A model generated the notes under the pieces. It was not told where the DNA came from. It saw only the letters and a list, made by a program, of their open reading frames with translations, and ran no database searches. A stretch of 64,000 nt of DNA from positions 1,180,154 through 1,244,153 of the forward strand of contig MU006227.1 in NCBI GenBank assembly GCA_010093685.1, written 5' to 3'. The stretch comes from Ophiobolus disseminans (taxonomy: Eukaryota > Ascomycota > Dothideomycetes > Pleosporales > Phaeosphaeriaceae). How positions within the stretch are numbered: position 1 is the stretch's first letter; each line of letters opens with the position of its first letter. The position numbers were made by a program, and so were the translations under genes. Positions 42,799 through 53,152 of the stretch are shown here, one piece after another.

Positions 42799-44782
42799 TA
42801 CCTAAGGATATAACGGCGAGGCACAGTGTACTTAGCGACAGCCCGATCCATCTGCTGGTGAGGTAAGGGCCCGTTGACACTGGACAACTGGTTAGAGGCA
42901 CAGACTTGGAGACTGAGCCAATCAGCAATTGTGTGGCGTAGCTGCTCGCCGAGTGTGCGATTCACGAAGCTCCAATTTAACAAAAATAGGTCTTCTGCAT
43001 GCCAATGAGGCGAGAAGAATTCCCATTCAAACAACGAAAAGATTCGATCCTCATACTGATGGCTGATAGCGGCTTGCCCAATTATCATGTAACGTCGTGA
43101 CTCTGTCAGATTGCCACCTTGTTCGGTATACCGGTAACAGACGGTGTCATGATCAGAGATCCTGACAATGATGCTTATGCAGTCTTTCGGGGTAGTAGAG
43201 CCTCTGCCGCTGGTCAACAACCAATCGCCTACCCGAGTGCCTGCTGGTACAGTTGCGAATGCACGTCCGTTTTGGTCGAATGTCTCTTGAAGCCAGCGCG
43301 GAGGTCGATCGGCCCGGGGCACACGCTCTCCGAGACACAAGTATTTTTCGTGGGTAGTTGTGCCTTCTCGTGTCATGTCGCGATGATGACGGAGCTGAAC
43401 TCCATACCACGTGTTTCTAATGCGTCGCTCAGGTCTATTCCTTGGTAGCAGAAGTGATTGCAAGGTGGCTTTCGACCCTCGACGCGAACGATATGCGCTA
43501 TTTGTGTCGGACCAGAAGCTGAGATGAGGCTGGGTGATACATTCTGGGATTTCCGACGTGGGATATCTTGTGAGAATCGCCTTCTTCATGGCGTCTTCCT
43601 CTGGGGACGTTTCGAAAACTTCCTGGAGCTGGCGCGTCCATTCCATGAGCGTTCCTAATAAAGGGGCGCAGTAACTGTACTCCTGATATCTCTCCAGCAC
43701 AGATATCGCGACTTGGAATCGATCTTTGCCATAGTCTGGAACTGGCGTCCCGCCCTCCCGCAGTCAACAAGAGATAAAATCCCATACAATCTATCTCGTG
43801 GATCGGCACACTGGAAATATTGCATTGCATCCATCACTTCCGCCAGCCTCCGCGGTTCCTGTGTACCGGTAGCGAGGGCAAGACATCCGCGTTGCGGTTG
43901 CAGAGCGCTAAATTCTTGAACCATGTTATTGCAGCTGCTTAATCGTGGAAATACTTGTGGTAGATATAATAGTAGTAGCGAGATTGTCTTTCGCGTAATG
44001 AGTCTCCAGTAGAGCGTGTAATCGTGCAGGTTCATCCAGAAATCGACGAGCAGGGTGGCTGCGAGGAGATCATCGAATGGTCGAATATCCTTCCCACAAC
44101 AGAACGAGCTTTTTGAAGCAAGATGCAACTCTTGAAGAACCCACAACCGCGAAAAGTAAGGACGCCGCAGAAATTCCGTGACAGTCTCAGCTAGAAGCTT
44201 TCTCTTCGTGGCCCTCATCGTGAAGAAGCATTTGAGCGCAAGCCACCTCTTCTTTGGAATCGGATTGGGCGTCCCCCAGCCTTTCAAGCTACCAATGCCA
44301 GGTTCTGTTGTATGTTTGTAGATGCTTCCCAGTAACCTGTGTTCGTGGTCCAACGTCTCGACCAAGAATTCACTATTGTTTGCGTGCCGCCCAACGCAAG
44401 CAAAGACATGCGCTGCTTTCCGATATAGCTTGCCCATCATAGCTACTTGATGATTCTTTTCTTGCCTGCTCGTTTGGTCGATACACACTGCGTCAATCCA
44501 ATAATATTTACAAGCCATCGATGCAAAGGCTTGTTGTAAAGCGTACTCGCAGTTCACACGCACGCTGAAAGCCTGCTTATTAACAGTGATGTAAGTTGTT
44601 GCAGCCGGGTTTCCCCAAGTGTAGGACAGTGCGTAATATGACGGTGCACTCTCGATAGGCCATTCGGTTAGTTGGCAGGTAACGGTTTCTCCCAGGGTAC
44701 CGGCGATAATCTCCAACAACCGTATGTGTGTCGTTGAGTCGCGCAGCGGCTCGTGTTTGAAGTGTGTGGGCGAGTTTTCCAT
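42726..44782 (-). pseudogene. HET-domain gene with one-base frameshift
   Basis: The complement frame from ATG 44782 encodes a full HET domain: YYALSYTWGNPAAT, YYWIDAVCIDQTSRQEKNHQV, RPYFSRLWVLQELHLA, and CADPRDRLYGILSLVD. At about 43763 the frame changes: the first ends in 47 unrelated codons, while the next frame continues REGGTPVPDYGKDRFQVAIS and runs open to 42726 (IRNTWYGVQLRH, WEFFSPHWHAEDL). One missing G after GTTGACTG would explain it (LSLVDW-REGG). No intron of credible size fits. Either the gene is inactivated or the assembly has an error. With the lesion, a HET domain without its C-terminal region would be made. Confidence 0.78.
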
Positions 44783-45608
44783 CGAGACGTGGATGCGTAA
44801 AACGTGATGACAGGTGGCAATGAGTGTCCGACAGTTACTGATAGGGGACCAAACATGTTTCCCGGCTCGTAAGGTTGGCTACGAAATTTCAGCCTGGTGT
44901 GGCTATGCTGACATCGTGGTTCCGCTCCAATACCGTTAGTGTCGCCTGATAGGTTCGCATGGAAAGGCTGAGTATTTGCATAGCGTTTTGCCTGTTATCA
45001 CCCCGCATCTTGGAGATGCGCAGCAGCTGGGTTCACCGGTCGAGTCACCGTGGGTAGATAGGCATGCTGACCAACGATGTCGTCATGCACGCGTGCACGT
45101 GCCCTGGTGGACAGTTGCGACTCGCGAATCCCGGAGTTGAATCTCTCCATATTTCATTGACCGACAATGCTGTATTGTACAACTCCGCAAGTTAGAAATT
45201 AGGGTCCATTTGAGTTGCGTGTGTACCTTTTGCATCTGCATCCCAAAGTCGGTGTAAAGTGTGCCACGAGCTTGGGTGCTACCGATGTCTCCATTGCTTA
45301 GAGATCACAGCACAACGGCATTGCGGCATTGGAGCTAAGCTTGCTGAAGCTTTCGGGAGCACGAAGATCCATGTCTCAGACGACTTTTGAGCCTCAACAT
45401 CACACAATGGCTATGCTTGACGTTGACCTCATTGGAACAGTAAGTGGCGGATACTCAAATCAAGCGACTGAATGGCGACTATGTACATTGAACCTGACCA
45501 CAACTGAGCATTCAACTCCTACTATTTACAGATGACATTACCTTCACTGCCCTATTTCCTGTTTTTGCCCTTGCCACCCAAGATCCTCTTGCCTTTACCC
45601 TTCCCAAT
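44783..45608. other. Intergenic region, no gene seen
   Basis: Upstream of the HET gene, downstream of the cupredoxin-like gene. A 68-codon plus frame at 45329 has no motif. Confidence 0.45.
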
Positions 45609-46197
45609 CTACGTCGTCGCCGCGTCACTAGCGCTAGCCCCAAGCACACCATTCGGCGGGTTCGTCCCAGCCGCATTGTTCTGCACCGTCCCACCCGAAA
45701 CACCACCCCTCGGACTAACATTGTTTCTCGCATTGGCAGCCTTGTTCGCATACTGCTGCACCGCCGCGTTTTCGGATGGGTTAATGACCATGATCATGCC
45801 CTCCTGGCAGTGCTGAGCCTGGGAGCAGTAGATGTAGATGGCGTCGGTGTCGGTGACGGGGACCATGAACATGGGTGTGTTGCCCGCCTGACGGTTGTTG
45901 TTGCGATTGCCTTTACCGCGGTTGCGACCATTTCCCCCGGACGCCGGGGCGGCGACGGGCTGGAAGTCGGAGTAGATTGCGTTCCGTTGGGGCTGGCAGG
46001 GTCTGTTGGCGTTGGAGGAGACGACGCTGTGGTTCTGCGATACGAAGCTGAAGTCTACCATGTCGCCGGGCTGTGCGGTGATGGAGTTGGGCGTGAATTG
46101 GAATTTGTTGTTTGCGGCGACGGTGACCATCATTGTAGCGGTGGAGGCAATTAGGCTTTGGGTGAGGCCCGCCGAGGAGGACAGTGGTGAGTAGCAT
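45609..46197 (-). CDS. Cupredoxin-like extracellular protein, signal-peptide frame broken
   Basis: The complement frame ending at 45609 encodes a cupredoxin fold: VAANNKFQFTPNSITAQPGD, VDFSFVSQNHSVVSS with a copper-ligand His, and AIYIYCSQAQHCQEGMIMVI with Cys, His and Met ligands. A Gly/Asn/Arg-rich insert splits the fold, and the tail is Ala/Asn-rich. The first in-frame ATG is at 46133, too late for secretion. An ATG at 46197 opens MLLTTVLLGG in another frame; removing one C at about 46170 would give a perfect signal peptide running on into LTQSLIASTATMMVTVAAN. So a single extra base appears to have broken the leader, or is an assembly error. Related fungal proteins are secreted serine-rich cupredoxins. 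Confidence 0.7.
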
Positions 46198-47441
46198 GTT
46201 GATGGTGTTGGTATTAGCGACGATTACAAGATATTGGAGACGGAGTATGAAAAGGAAAGAAATGCGACACGATGCAAATGTCCAGCAAACTCGATGCCGG
46301 GACCTACCTCAAGACCACAATCTCTATATACAGATTTGGAAGCATATGAAGCCAGCGTCGTCCAAGATTGCCTGTCCGGCCACGAGAAGAAAGACGGCAC
46401 ACGAGACCCGTGAATGCGGCTTCTCGAGCTCCGAGAACACTATGCGGGAGGTTCTGTCTGGCGATGGTGCTGTCGAATGTTTCATACCGAGTCTCATGCC
46501 AAGGCCAAACCCGTTGGAAACAGAACACAGTGGGGCAGATCTTGGATGCCGGTACTCTACTGGCTCGCTATGAACTTTGTCGCCGAAAGATTTTCATGCC
46601 AGCACACGCGGGCCCGTCAAACCGTTCAAACGCGTGTATGTGTTTGGCGCGGAGTGGATCGATGCGATGGACCATGCCGCGCGAGCCCCGATCTCATACA
46701 CGACGGTCGTGATGTCGCTGTGGTCAACGAGGAAAGAAGTATAGCGACTTCGAGCGATGTGCTGCAAAACTCAATCAGGATTGAGCGCGACAGCGGTACC
46801 TCAACGAGGAACACGTCGCGTCGCGTTTACTCGTCAATACAACAATACCTCACGCGTCTCTCAGTCGCTACCACAAACCCTTCCTCAACCCACCACCTCG
46901 CGGCGACGGGATCAATGAAAAGTAGCTCTCTGATGACGAGCAGTCCAGCAAAAATTGTCCCGCAAGAGGCCCCGAAGGACATCTTTGTTCAACCTCCTCC
47001 ACGCTGTGCAATGTAGGGAAACTGAACAGATCAACCCAATCTTTGAGCTGGGTGATCGCAAGAAGGTAAGTATGAGTTTGTGGTGGGCGGATGGGGGAGC
47101 TGTTTATATAGGGAGAGGAGAGCGGACGTGCGCTTAGCGTGGGAGCTAGGCAGGCGAGGCACGTGCTTTTGCGGCTCGTACGGCACTAGGCTCGTGCGCC
47201 TAGCGTGTAGCTGTGAATGCGTCATTGGCAAACGACCAGACAGCTCTCACGACTGCATCGGGCAGCCCTTCCATCGACACCCTGGCTTACCAAACGGAAG
47301 CTTAACTTGGTTCAGTTGAACGGCATCCATATTGTTGTATGAACCTTGGAACGGTAATATTGTCAAATGATTTGGACCATCGACTATGTTGGGCAGCTTC
47401 TACATACGCGCCGATCATATTATCCTGAGCATGCGTCCACC
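46198..47441. other. Gap with a possible degraded gene
   Basis: On the plus strand some stretches look protein-like in different frames: KRVYVFGAEWIDAMDHAAR (about 46625), YSDFERCAAKLNQD (46740s) and RYLNEEHVASRLLVNTTI (46790s). The frame changes between them, and stops intervene. I cannot name a family. It may be a decayed gene or chance. Confidence 0.3.
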
Positions 47442-48969
47442 CTAGTGACATATCTGATTAGCTGTATACATACTCCATTGCCGCCACTTCCCTCCCTCAT
47501 GCATGACCATCACCAGCGGTAAGAGAGACAGAATCAAACAACTTGCACCAAGCATGGTAAAGGACCAGCCGTAACCAAGGACTTCGATCACGGGTCCCAC
47601 AGCAAGAGGAACGAGGACGCCCATGAGGCCTCTTGTCATGATTACGCCGGCGGTCGCCGAAGCCGAGTAGTCCCCGAAAGCATCGACAATGTACGCAAAG
47701 ATAGGTGTAGAGAAGAGCGTCAACATGATTCCCAACAGCGCCAGGCATAGCAACATGATCGATATGGAAAGATGGATAACGGTCGCCCATCCATAGAGGA
47801 CGATGCAAGCTGGAAGTAACAAGGCGCCACCACTGGCCAAGGGAAGACGATATTCTGGTTGCACACCGCTGTTGTTTGCTTGGCCGAGCCGCTTGCTGAT
47901 CCGGTCCAGGGTAGCATGACAGAGCAAGATGCTCACGCAGGAACCTGTGGCTAGCTCGAATGTCAGCCTACTGCGCGTGGCCGTGAAGAGAATGCCAACT
48001 CACTATAGCTCATGAAGGATAGCCCAGCCCCACTCATGGACTGATCATATCCCCGCTCGAATATATCCGGCAGTGTGACCGTCATGATGCAGTAGACCGC
48101 AAACGCCATTCCATGCGACAAACACAGCGCCTTGAGAGTCCTCGAGCTATACAGAATGGCAATCGGCTTAGTGATTGACTCCCGCAGACTTTGTTTGACG
48201 ATGCCCACGGGTGTCTTGACAACCCGATGCGTTTCCCGAAAGCACGACAAAAGTAACACTTGGGATATACCAGCCATGAACACGCTCATCCAGAAGACGT
48301 ACCGCCACCCTAGCGTTTGCGTGACACAGCCACTGATTCCGGGCCCAAGAGCAGCTCCTAGAATGGGTGCTACCGTCAAGACAGCCATAGCTGATCCACG
48401 CTGGTCCATAACGAACATGTCTCCCACAATCGCTGGGTTCAGCACAGTAGTAGCAACAGCCAACCCCGCTACAGCCCGCGCGAGGATCAGCAGCAGCAAA
48501 TTCTTAGAAAGCGCGGCCAGTACATGAGCCACGATGAACACGGCGTTGGCGAGATGAAGCGCCGGCAGCCGGCCAGTGAGCTCGGAGAGAGGCGCGAGAA
48601 GGAGCGGGCCAATAGCTTCTCCAAGCTCCCATGCTGTCACTAGAAGGACGCTAGCGGACTTTGAGTGGCTCTTGGAATCGAGAGAGCATAAGATGTGATT
48701 GGATATGGGTACTACTGCGATGCAGGAGAAGGATCTGATGAGGTTGAGTAAGTGGGTAGTTGGCGAGAAGGGATTGATTACACGTTGAATGCCATCAGGG
48801 AGAGAATGAGTATGATTCTCCATTTAACGAGTTTGGACCAGGTTTTCGGGTCGTCGGTAAGGTCTATTACGATAGCGCCTTCCACGTCATGCTGTTTGGA
48901 GGGATTGTTATACAGCGCTGGTTTTGCGTGGGTAGCTGATAGGAGAGGTTGTATTTCGCTGGAAGGCAT
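47442..48969 (-). CDS. MFS transporter, DHA1 drug:H+ antiporter type
   Basis: Three exons on the complement, 48782..48969, 48004..48734 and 47442..47944, give 473 residues. Exon 1 encodes a cytoplasmic N-terminus with DDPKTWSKLVKWRI, then membrane helices. DHA1 hallmarks are GEAIGPLLLAPLSELTGRLP (motif A), FVMDQRGSAMAVLTVAPILG, and GPGISGCVTQTLGWRYVFW (motif C region); PEYRLPLASGGALLLPA begins the C-terminal half. The splice joins (donors GTAATC and GTGAGT) restore MAFNVSFSCIAVVPISNH. It probably exports small molecules at the plasma membrane; substrate unknown. It is one of three MFS genes within 9 kb, next to a QueA-like gene and a Zn2Cys6 regulator. Confidence 0.87.
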
Positions 48970-49461
48970 TGTTGGCTATGATCAGGAGGTTATCGAGTTG
49001 ATCGAACACGTTGCCCTCAAAGCTGATTAAAAGGAAGCCTTCCTCGGAGTACCTGCAATGACTTCAATGACCACGTCCGTACGCCAATTTCTTTCCGGAC
49101 GCGAGTTTCAAGCCCATCCCTTTCCTTTTTGCTTCGACATTCTGTGGCTTTCGCTATTCCTCAATGGCTATCTTGGCTCGGGTCACACGATATAAAGTGG
49201 CGCTGAGCTCTTTGTTATTAGCTTCACAAGCTGGTGATTTAAATTGCAGCCCCTGGGCTTTCCGCCAGTGCCCTTGAGCTGCAGGCGCTGCGTCTCTGCC
49301 AGTTCTGATTAGTAGGGCAAGGCTGAGTTGCGTCAATGGAGTGGTGGAAAGACTGTCACTATTCAGAAAATTTGGTCTTATAGTGCATTTTATAACGCTA
49401 TCCCTGGCAACGTCAACAATTCCATCTATCGCTACGAGGCCCCAGCACAGCCGTCTATGGC
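48970..49461. other. Intergenic region between two MFS genes
   Basis: 492 bp. MFS gene 1 promoter; no gene seen. Confidence 0.5.
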
Positions 49462-51044
49462 TTATAAACGCTTCGGAAAACACCTGCAGATAGCCATCAA
49501 AGTGGCCAGTTGAACCAGAATAATGTAAGGATACGTTTTGATGCCGACTTTCCCGGCCAGAAAACCTTGAGCAAAGGGCATCACAGCACCTCCAAGCTGG
49601 CCCAATAAGGCCACAGACGCCACTCCGTGAACGTGTATACTCCTTGGCAGATGAAGAACCAGCATGGTAATGCAAGAAGGAAACATTGGTCCCAAAACCA
49701 CACCTAACATGGCCATCAGCGCGGCGTTTAGTGGCGGCAATCTGACGATGGTAAAGGCGGCCTGGAAAAGAAATGCCAGGAGAAGATAGAGATCGAGCGC
49801 CCTTCGTACGCCGAGTCTATCGGTTAGTACACCTAGTGCAAGTCGTCCAACGCCCATGCCGATGTTGAAAAGCGAAGAGAAAAGGCCAGCGAAGACAAGA
49901 GGTATGTGGCGGCTCCTGCTCATGTATACCACGATCCACCCGGTGATAGAAGCTAATAACAACGTCAGTGACCGTACGGTGACAACGAACACATTACTAA
50001 CTTTCGATTCCAACGTAGGCTAGGAGAAAAGCACCGCAAATCCAGCTGATGGGATAACGAAACAGAGACTTCACGTCTGATGGTGACACCATGCCACTAG
50101 TGTCGTCATCAAGCTTAGACAGTCCTCGGTGATAGGCGGCGGCGTTTTCGTGTCGAAACGCAAACATTGAGGTCAATAGTTCCAAGAGCGTAAATATAGA
50201 CTGGTGACACTGATCAACTACGTCAAATGGAAATTATGAGGGTGGGTCGCACCAAAAGAGCATACCAATTCCGCCACGGTTTGCCAGAGGATATCAAACT
50301 ACCCACGATCATGGGCCCCAGACTGCAGCCCATCGAGAATGCGCCGTGCATGTAACCTTGTATACGGTTGGCATCTTTCCCCATCCCAGCCGACCATGCA
50401 CACCATGCAGCCTCGATTAGCCCAGAACCGAAGCCTCCGATGACCGCCGCAGCTAGGAATATCGGGAATGGAGGCTCCGTGGCGGCGATAGATGCAAAGA
50501 CGATTTGGCATATTGGCCCGATAGTTGCGATGCCCCGCTGGCCGCATCGTACATGTATGACGCTGTTTAGGTTGGCGGCAACAAAGTAACCTAGCGGCGA
50601 GCATATGAAGATGAATGACACTGTCGCATCAGTGAGACCATAGGTATCTTCCAGCTTGGAACTATTAGTCGTACACGATGACATGAAAAGCTTTGTCTAC
50701 CTTCGGGATGATGGCCTGGTAGTCCAGTCAGTTCGCGTCCCCATAAGGCAACCGATACTCACACCAATGCCGGACGAAAAGAGGCCCTGTAAAAAGAATC
50801 CAAACATGGCTGCCATTATCTTCTGGCCTGAGCCGTACGGTAACGGGTAGAGATGCGCTTGCACATCGTCATTCTCATTGGGAGGCGCGCAGTCCACTTG
50901 TCGATCCATCTGAGCGGCACTGTTCGGGTCGTTGGACGGGCTGCGGCTCAATACGCCTCCAGTCGCACCATCATGCAAAAGTGGTTGTGCCCCGGGCGAT
51001 GCTGTCCTATAAGATCCAGATCCGAGCGTCCTGGTGGTGGCCAT
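49462..51044 (-). CDS. MFS transporter, fucose-permease/BSC6-like
   Basis: Five exons on the complement: 50763..51044, 50701..50715, 50253..50654, 50002..50200 and 49462..49952, 462 residues. The 15-nt second exon supplies AIIPK, giving SGIGAIIPKLEDTYGL. Other blocks: FICSPLGYFVAANLN, HVRCGQRGIATIGPICQI, GGFGSGLIEAAWCAWS, and across the last intron LAYVGIETSITGWIVVYM, then GVGRLALGVLTDRLG. These match fungal bypass-of-stop-codon-6/fucose-permease-like MFS proteins. All introns are 46-52 bp. The start MATTRTLG is chosen as the nearest ATG before the first helix; the frame is open further up. It shares a 0.7-kb divergent promoter region with the QueA-like gene. Substrate unknown. Confidence 0.82.
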
Positions 51045-51760
51045 TGTAGGTGGTGCGATGAACCGACGAGAACAGGAGATATGTCCTGTAGCGATAGCAG
51101 AGAAAATTGGAAGTGTGGCTTCTGAGGGAATTGCCGTCACAAACATTCGGCAAGAGGCATCGCTTGAAGTAGTGAGAGGATAGAACGATCTCCGATCGGA
51201 TGCCCGATTCGGCGTCAGCACTAGTGGCTTGGCGTGAACACCAGGTGCATGAACTTCAATGTTCGAGCCTCAGGCATGTTTGTCACTCTCCCGAAGGCAC
51301 ACGGTCCATCGGCCCAACACTTGTCTAATACTCGTCACCGTTTATGCATCTTGATAGTGTACAACAGTGGTGCCTCTTCTTCTCAAACCGCCATTCGTAG
51401 GTGACACGTCAGACGCGCCCGAGGTCCCGTTCTGCAGCAGCGTTCGGCTCGCACGCAGACTAAGTATCGCCAATCGTCGACACACGAACTAAGTCGGTTC
51501 TCTTCTACTGATCGCACACAAAGTCCGATACAATTCGTTCATATGAGCAACGGCACGAAGTGCATATTCTGCATGGCTATTTCCGCTCGGCAGCTTCACG
51601 AAGAGGAGCAGCAGGGGGATGCTGTGGCTGCATAAAATGTTCAAAGGGAGTACGAATACTCTTCTAATGGTTGCGACGAAAAGTATCCTGAGAAAGGGCG
51701 TAGTCAGACTTACCGAACTGCTCGCTATAAAGTTCGCGCCATATCTACAGTAAAGAGCAG
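51045..51760. promoter_or_regulatory. Divergent region between the BSC6-like MFS gene and the QueA-like gene
   Basis: 716 bp between outward-facing starts. It contains TCCGATCGGA (51191-51200) and a CGG-N4-CCG inverted half-site pair (51197-51206), both possible Zn2Cys6 sites but short enough to be chance. Confidence 0.4.
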
Positions 51761-52921
51761 ATGCTAATCACAAGTATATTTAAATCATCTCAGCACCTTC
51801 ACAATCGAAGTTTGGAACAACCTTACATCGCAAATATCAAGAGAAGGAGCAACATGAAAACGCAAGATTTCGATTTCGACCTCGATTCGAGTATCATGCC
51901 CCACGATCCTATCCAACTTCGCGGGAACGTACGCGAAAGTGGGAAGATGGTCGTACTTGATCGTACTGCATCTACGACACAGCACACGGTGTTCACGAAA
52001 ATCTGCGACTACTTTCGTACGGGAGATCTGCTTGTCTTGAATGACAGCTACATGCTCTCGAACACGCTATCATTCCAGGGTCCCGATCAGTCTCCTCAAA
52101 TCACTGTCTATGGCCACGAGCCTGAGGGAACGACCATAGTAGACGTAAAAACCAAACCAGCATTCATCAAGCCAGGTGCTACTTTGCCCTGCACTGATGA
52201 CAACCGCCTCGTCTGCCGCTTATTGGAGGAACTCCCAGACAAACTCTGGAGAGTGCAGTTCGAGCCAGCCGAATTGTTGGTTCCGACTCTAGAGCAGTTT
52301 GGGCAACGGCTTGACGAGACGATACATCTCGACCCGTCACATTGGAGGGCCTCACGCCAGGCCTACCGCTCCGTGTACGCCAAAGCCCCCGGCTCGTTGG
52401 AAATACCTTCTGCCGGATTGCACTTTTCACAAGATCTGCTTGCGCAAGCAGTCGACAAGGGCGTGGAACTAGCGTACATCACGCTGCACGTCGGTGCTAC
52501 CGAGACACTCGCGGTCCGTCACATCAGCGAGGACGAGATCGAGAATCACAAGGTCAGATCTGAGTACTATGAGGTTGGAGACGAGACTGCCGCTCAGATC
52601 AGTCGGGCGAGAGCGGGAGAACGTCGCGTGATAGCGGTTGGAACAACTGTTATGCGCACTCTGGAAACTCTTGCCGTGGGGAAAGACCCCAAGGCCCCTA
52701 TTGAACCCAAAGCTGGGTGGACGGATCTGTATATTTACCCTGGGTTTGAGTTCAAAGCGGTCAACGTGCTGTTAACCAATCTTCATCGGCCACGGTCCAG
52801 CCATATCGTTCTAACGGCGGCATTTGCTGGGAAAGATTTGGTCATGCTTAGCTACGCCGAAATTACGAACAGGGGTGGCTACGAGTTCGACATGTTTGGA
52901 GACAGTATGTTGATTATGTGA
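51761..52921 (+). CDS. queA: QueA-like S-adenosylmethionine ribosyltransferase-isomerase
   Basis: An intronless 386-codon frame (355 codons from the second ATG at 51854). From that Met the protein aligns by eye with bacterial QueA end to end: MKTQDFDFDLDSSI, FRTGDLLVLNDSYM, VYAKAPGSLEIPSAGLHF (205-222), AYITLHVGATETLAV (238-252), RVIAVGTTVMRTLE (289-302), LYIYPGFEFKAVN, TNLHRPRSSHIVLTAAFAG, YEFDMFGDSMLI. QueA moves and isomerises the ribose of SAM onto preQ1 in tRNA G34. Fungi are not known to make queuosine de novo. The usual GTFxPV after LHVGA is replaced by TETLAV, and NDTRV by NDSYM, so the substrate may differ. The 31 extra N-terminal residues are basic and hydroxylated, mitochondrial-leader-like. 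Flanked by intron-bearing fungal genes; bacterial origin is inferred. Confidence 0.88.
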   Translation: MLITSIFKSSQHLHNRSLEQPYIANIKRRSNMKTQDFDFDLDSSIMPHDPIQLRGNVRESGKMVVLDRTASTTQHTVFTKICDYFRTGDLLVLNDSYMLSNTLSFQGPDQSPQITVYGHEPEGTTIVDVKTKPAFIKPGATLPCTDDNRLVCRLLEELPDKLWRVQFEPAELLVPTLEQFGQRLDETIHLDPSHWRASRQAYRSVYAKAPGSLEIPSAGLHFSQDLLAQAVDKGVELAYITLHVGATETLAVRHISEDEIENHKVRSEYYEVGDETAAQISRARAGERRVIAVGTTVMRTLETLAVGKDPKAPIEPKAGWTDLYIYPGFEFKAVNVLLTNLHRPRSSHIVLTAAFAGKDLVMLSYAEITNRGGYEFDMFGDSMLIM

Positions 52922-53152
52922 TGCGCGGTTTGGGGCATTGATTGTCTGCGGCATTAGAGAGATCGTCGTGGGATGCTGTATGAGAGATATATATGTGGAT
53001 GTGTCGTTTGACTAAACAAAATGTAAAGCTGCACAAGCGAAATAACAACATGCTTCCGCAAAGAGGTTGAGTTGGAGCCTCACGAGTTCGGTGACACGAG
53101 AACCGGGGCGCCAGTGGAGGTCCGACAAGACATGACGTCATAACATGACTAC

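Noticed and set aside
43740..43770. Intron explaining the HET frame change (GTTGAC to GCCAG)
   Set aside because: It would be about 27 bp, shorter than any other intron here, whereas one missing G restores the expected protein.
51191..51206. TCCGATCGGA and CGG-N4-CCG as regulator sites in the QueA-like promoter
   Set aside because: Too short and of different spacing from the CGG-N5-CCG site at 56758; chance is likely. Not promoted to a finding.
51761..52921. Bacterial contamination as the source of the QueA-like gene
   Set aside because: It is embedded without a composition break between intron-bearing fungal MFS and oxidoreductase genes; a chimeric join would have to occur on both sides within a few hundred bases.
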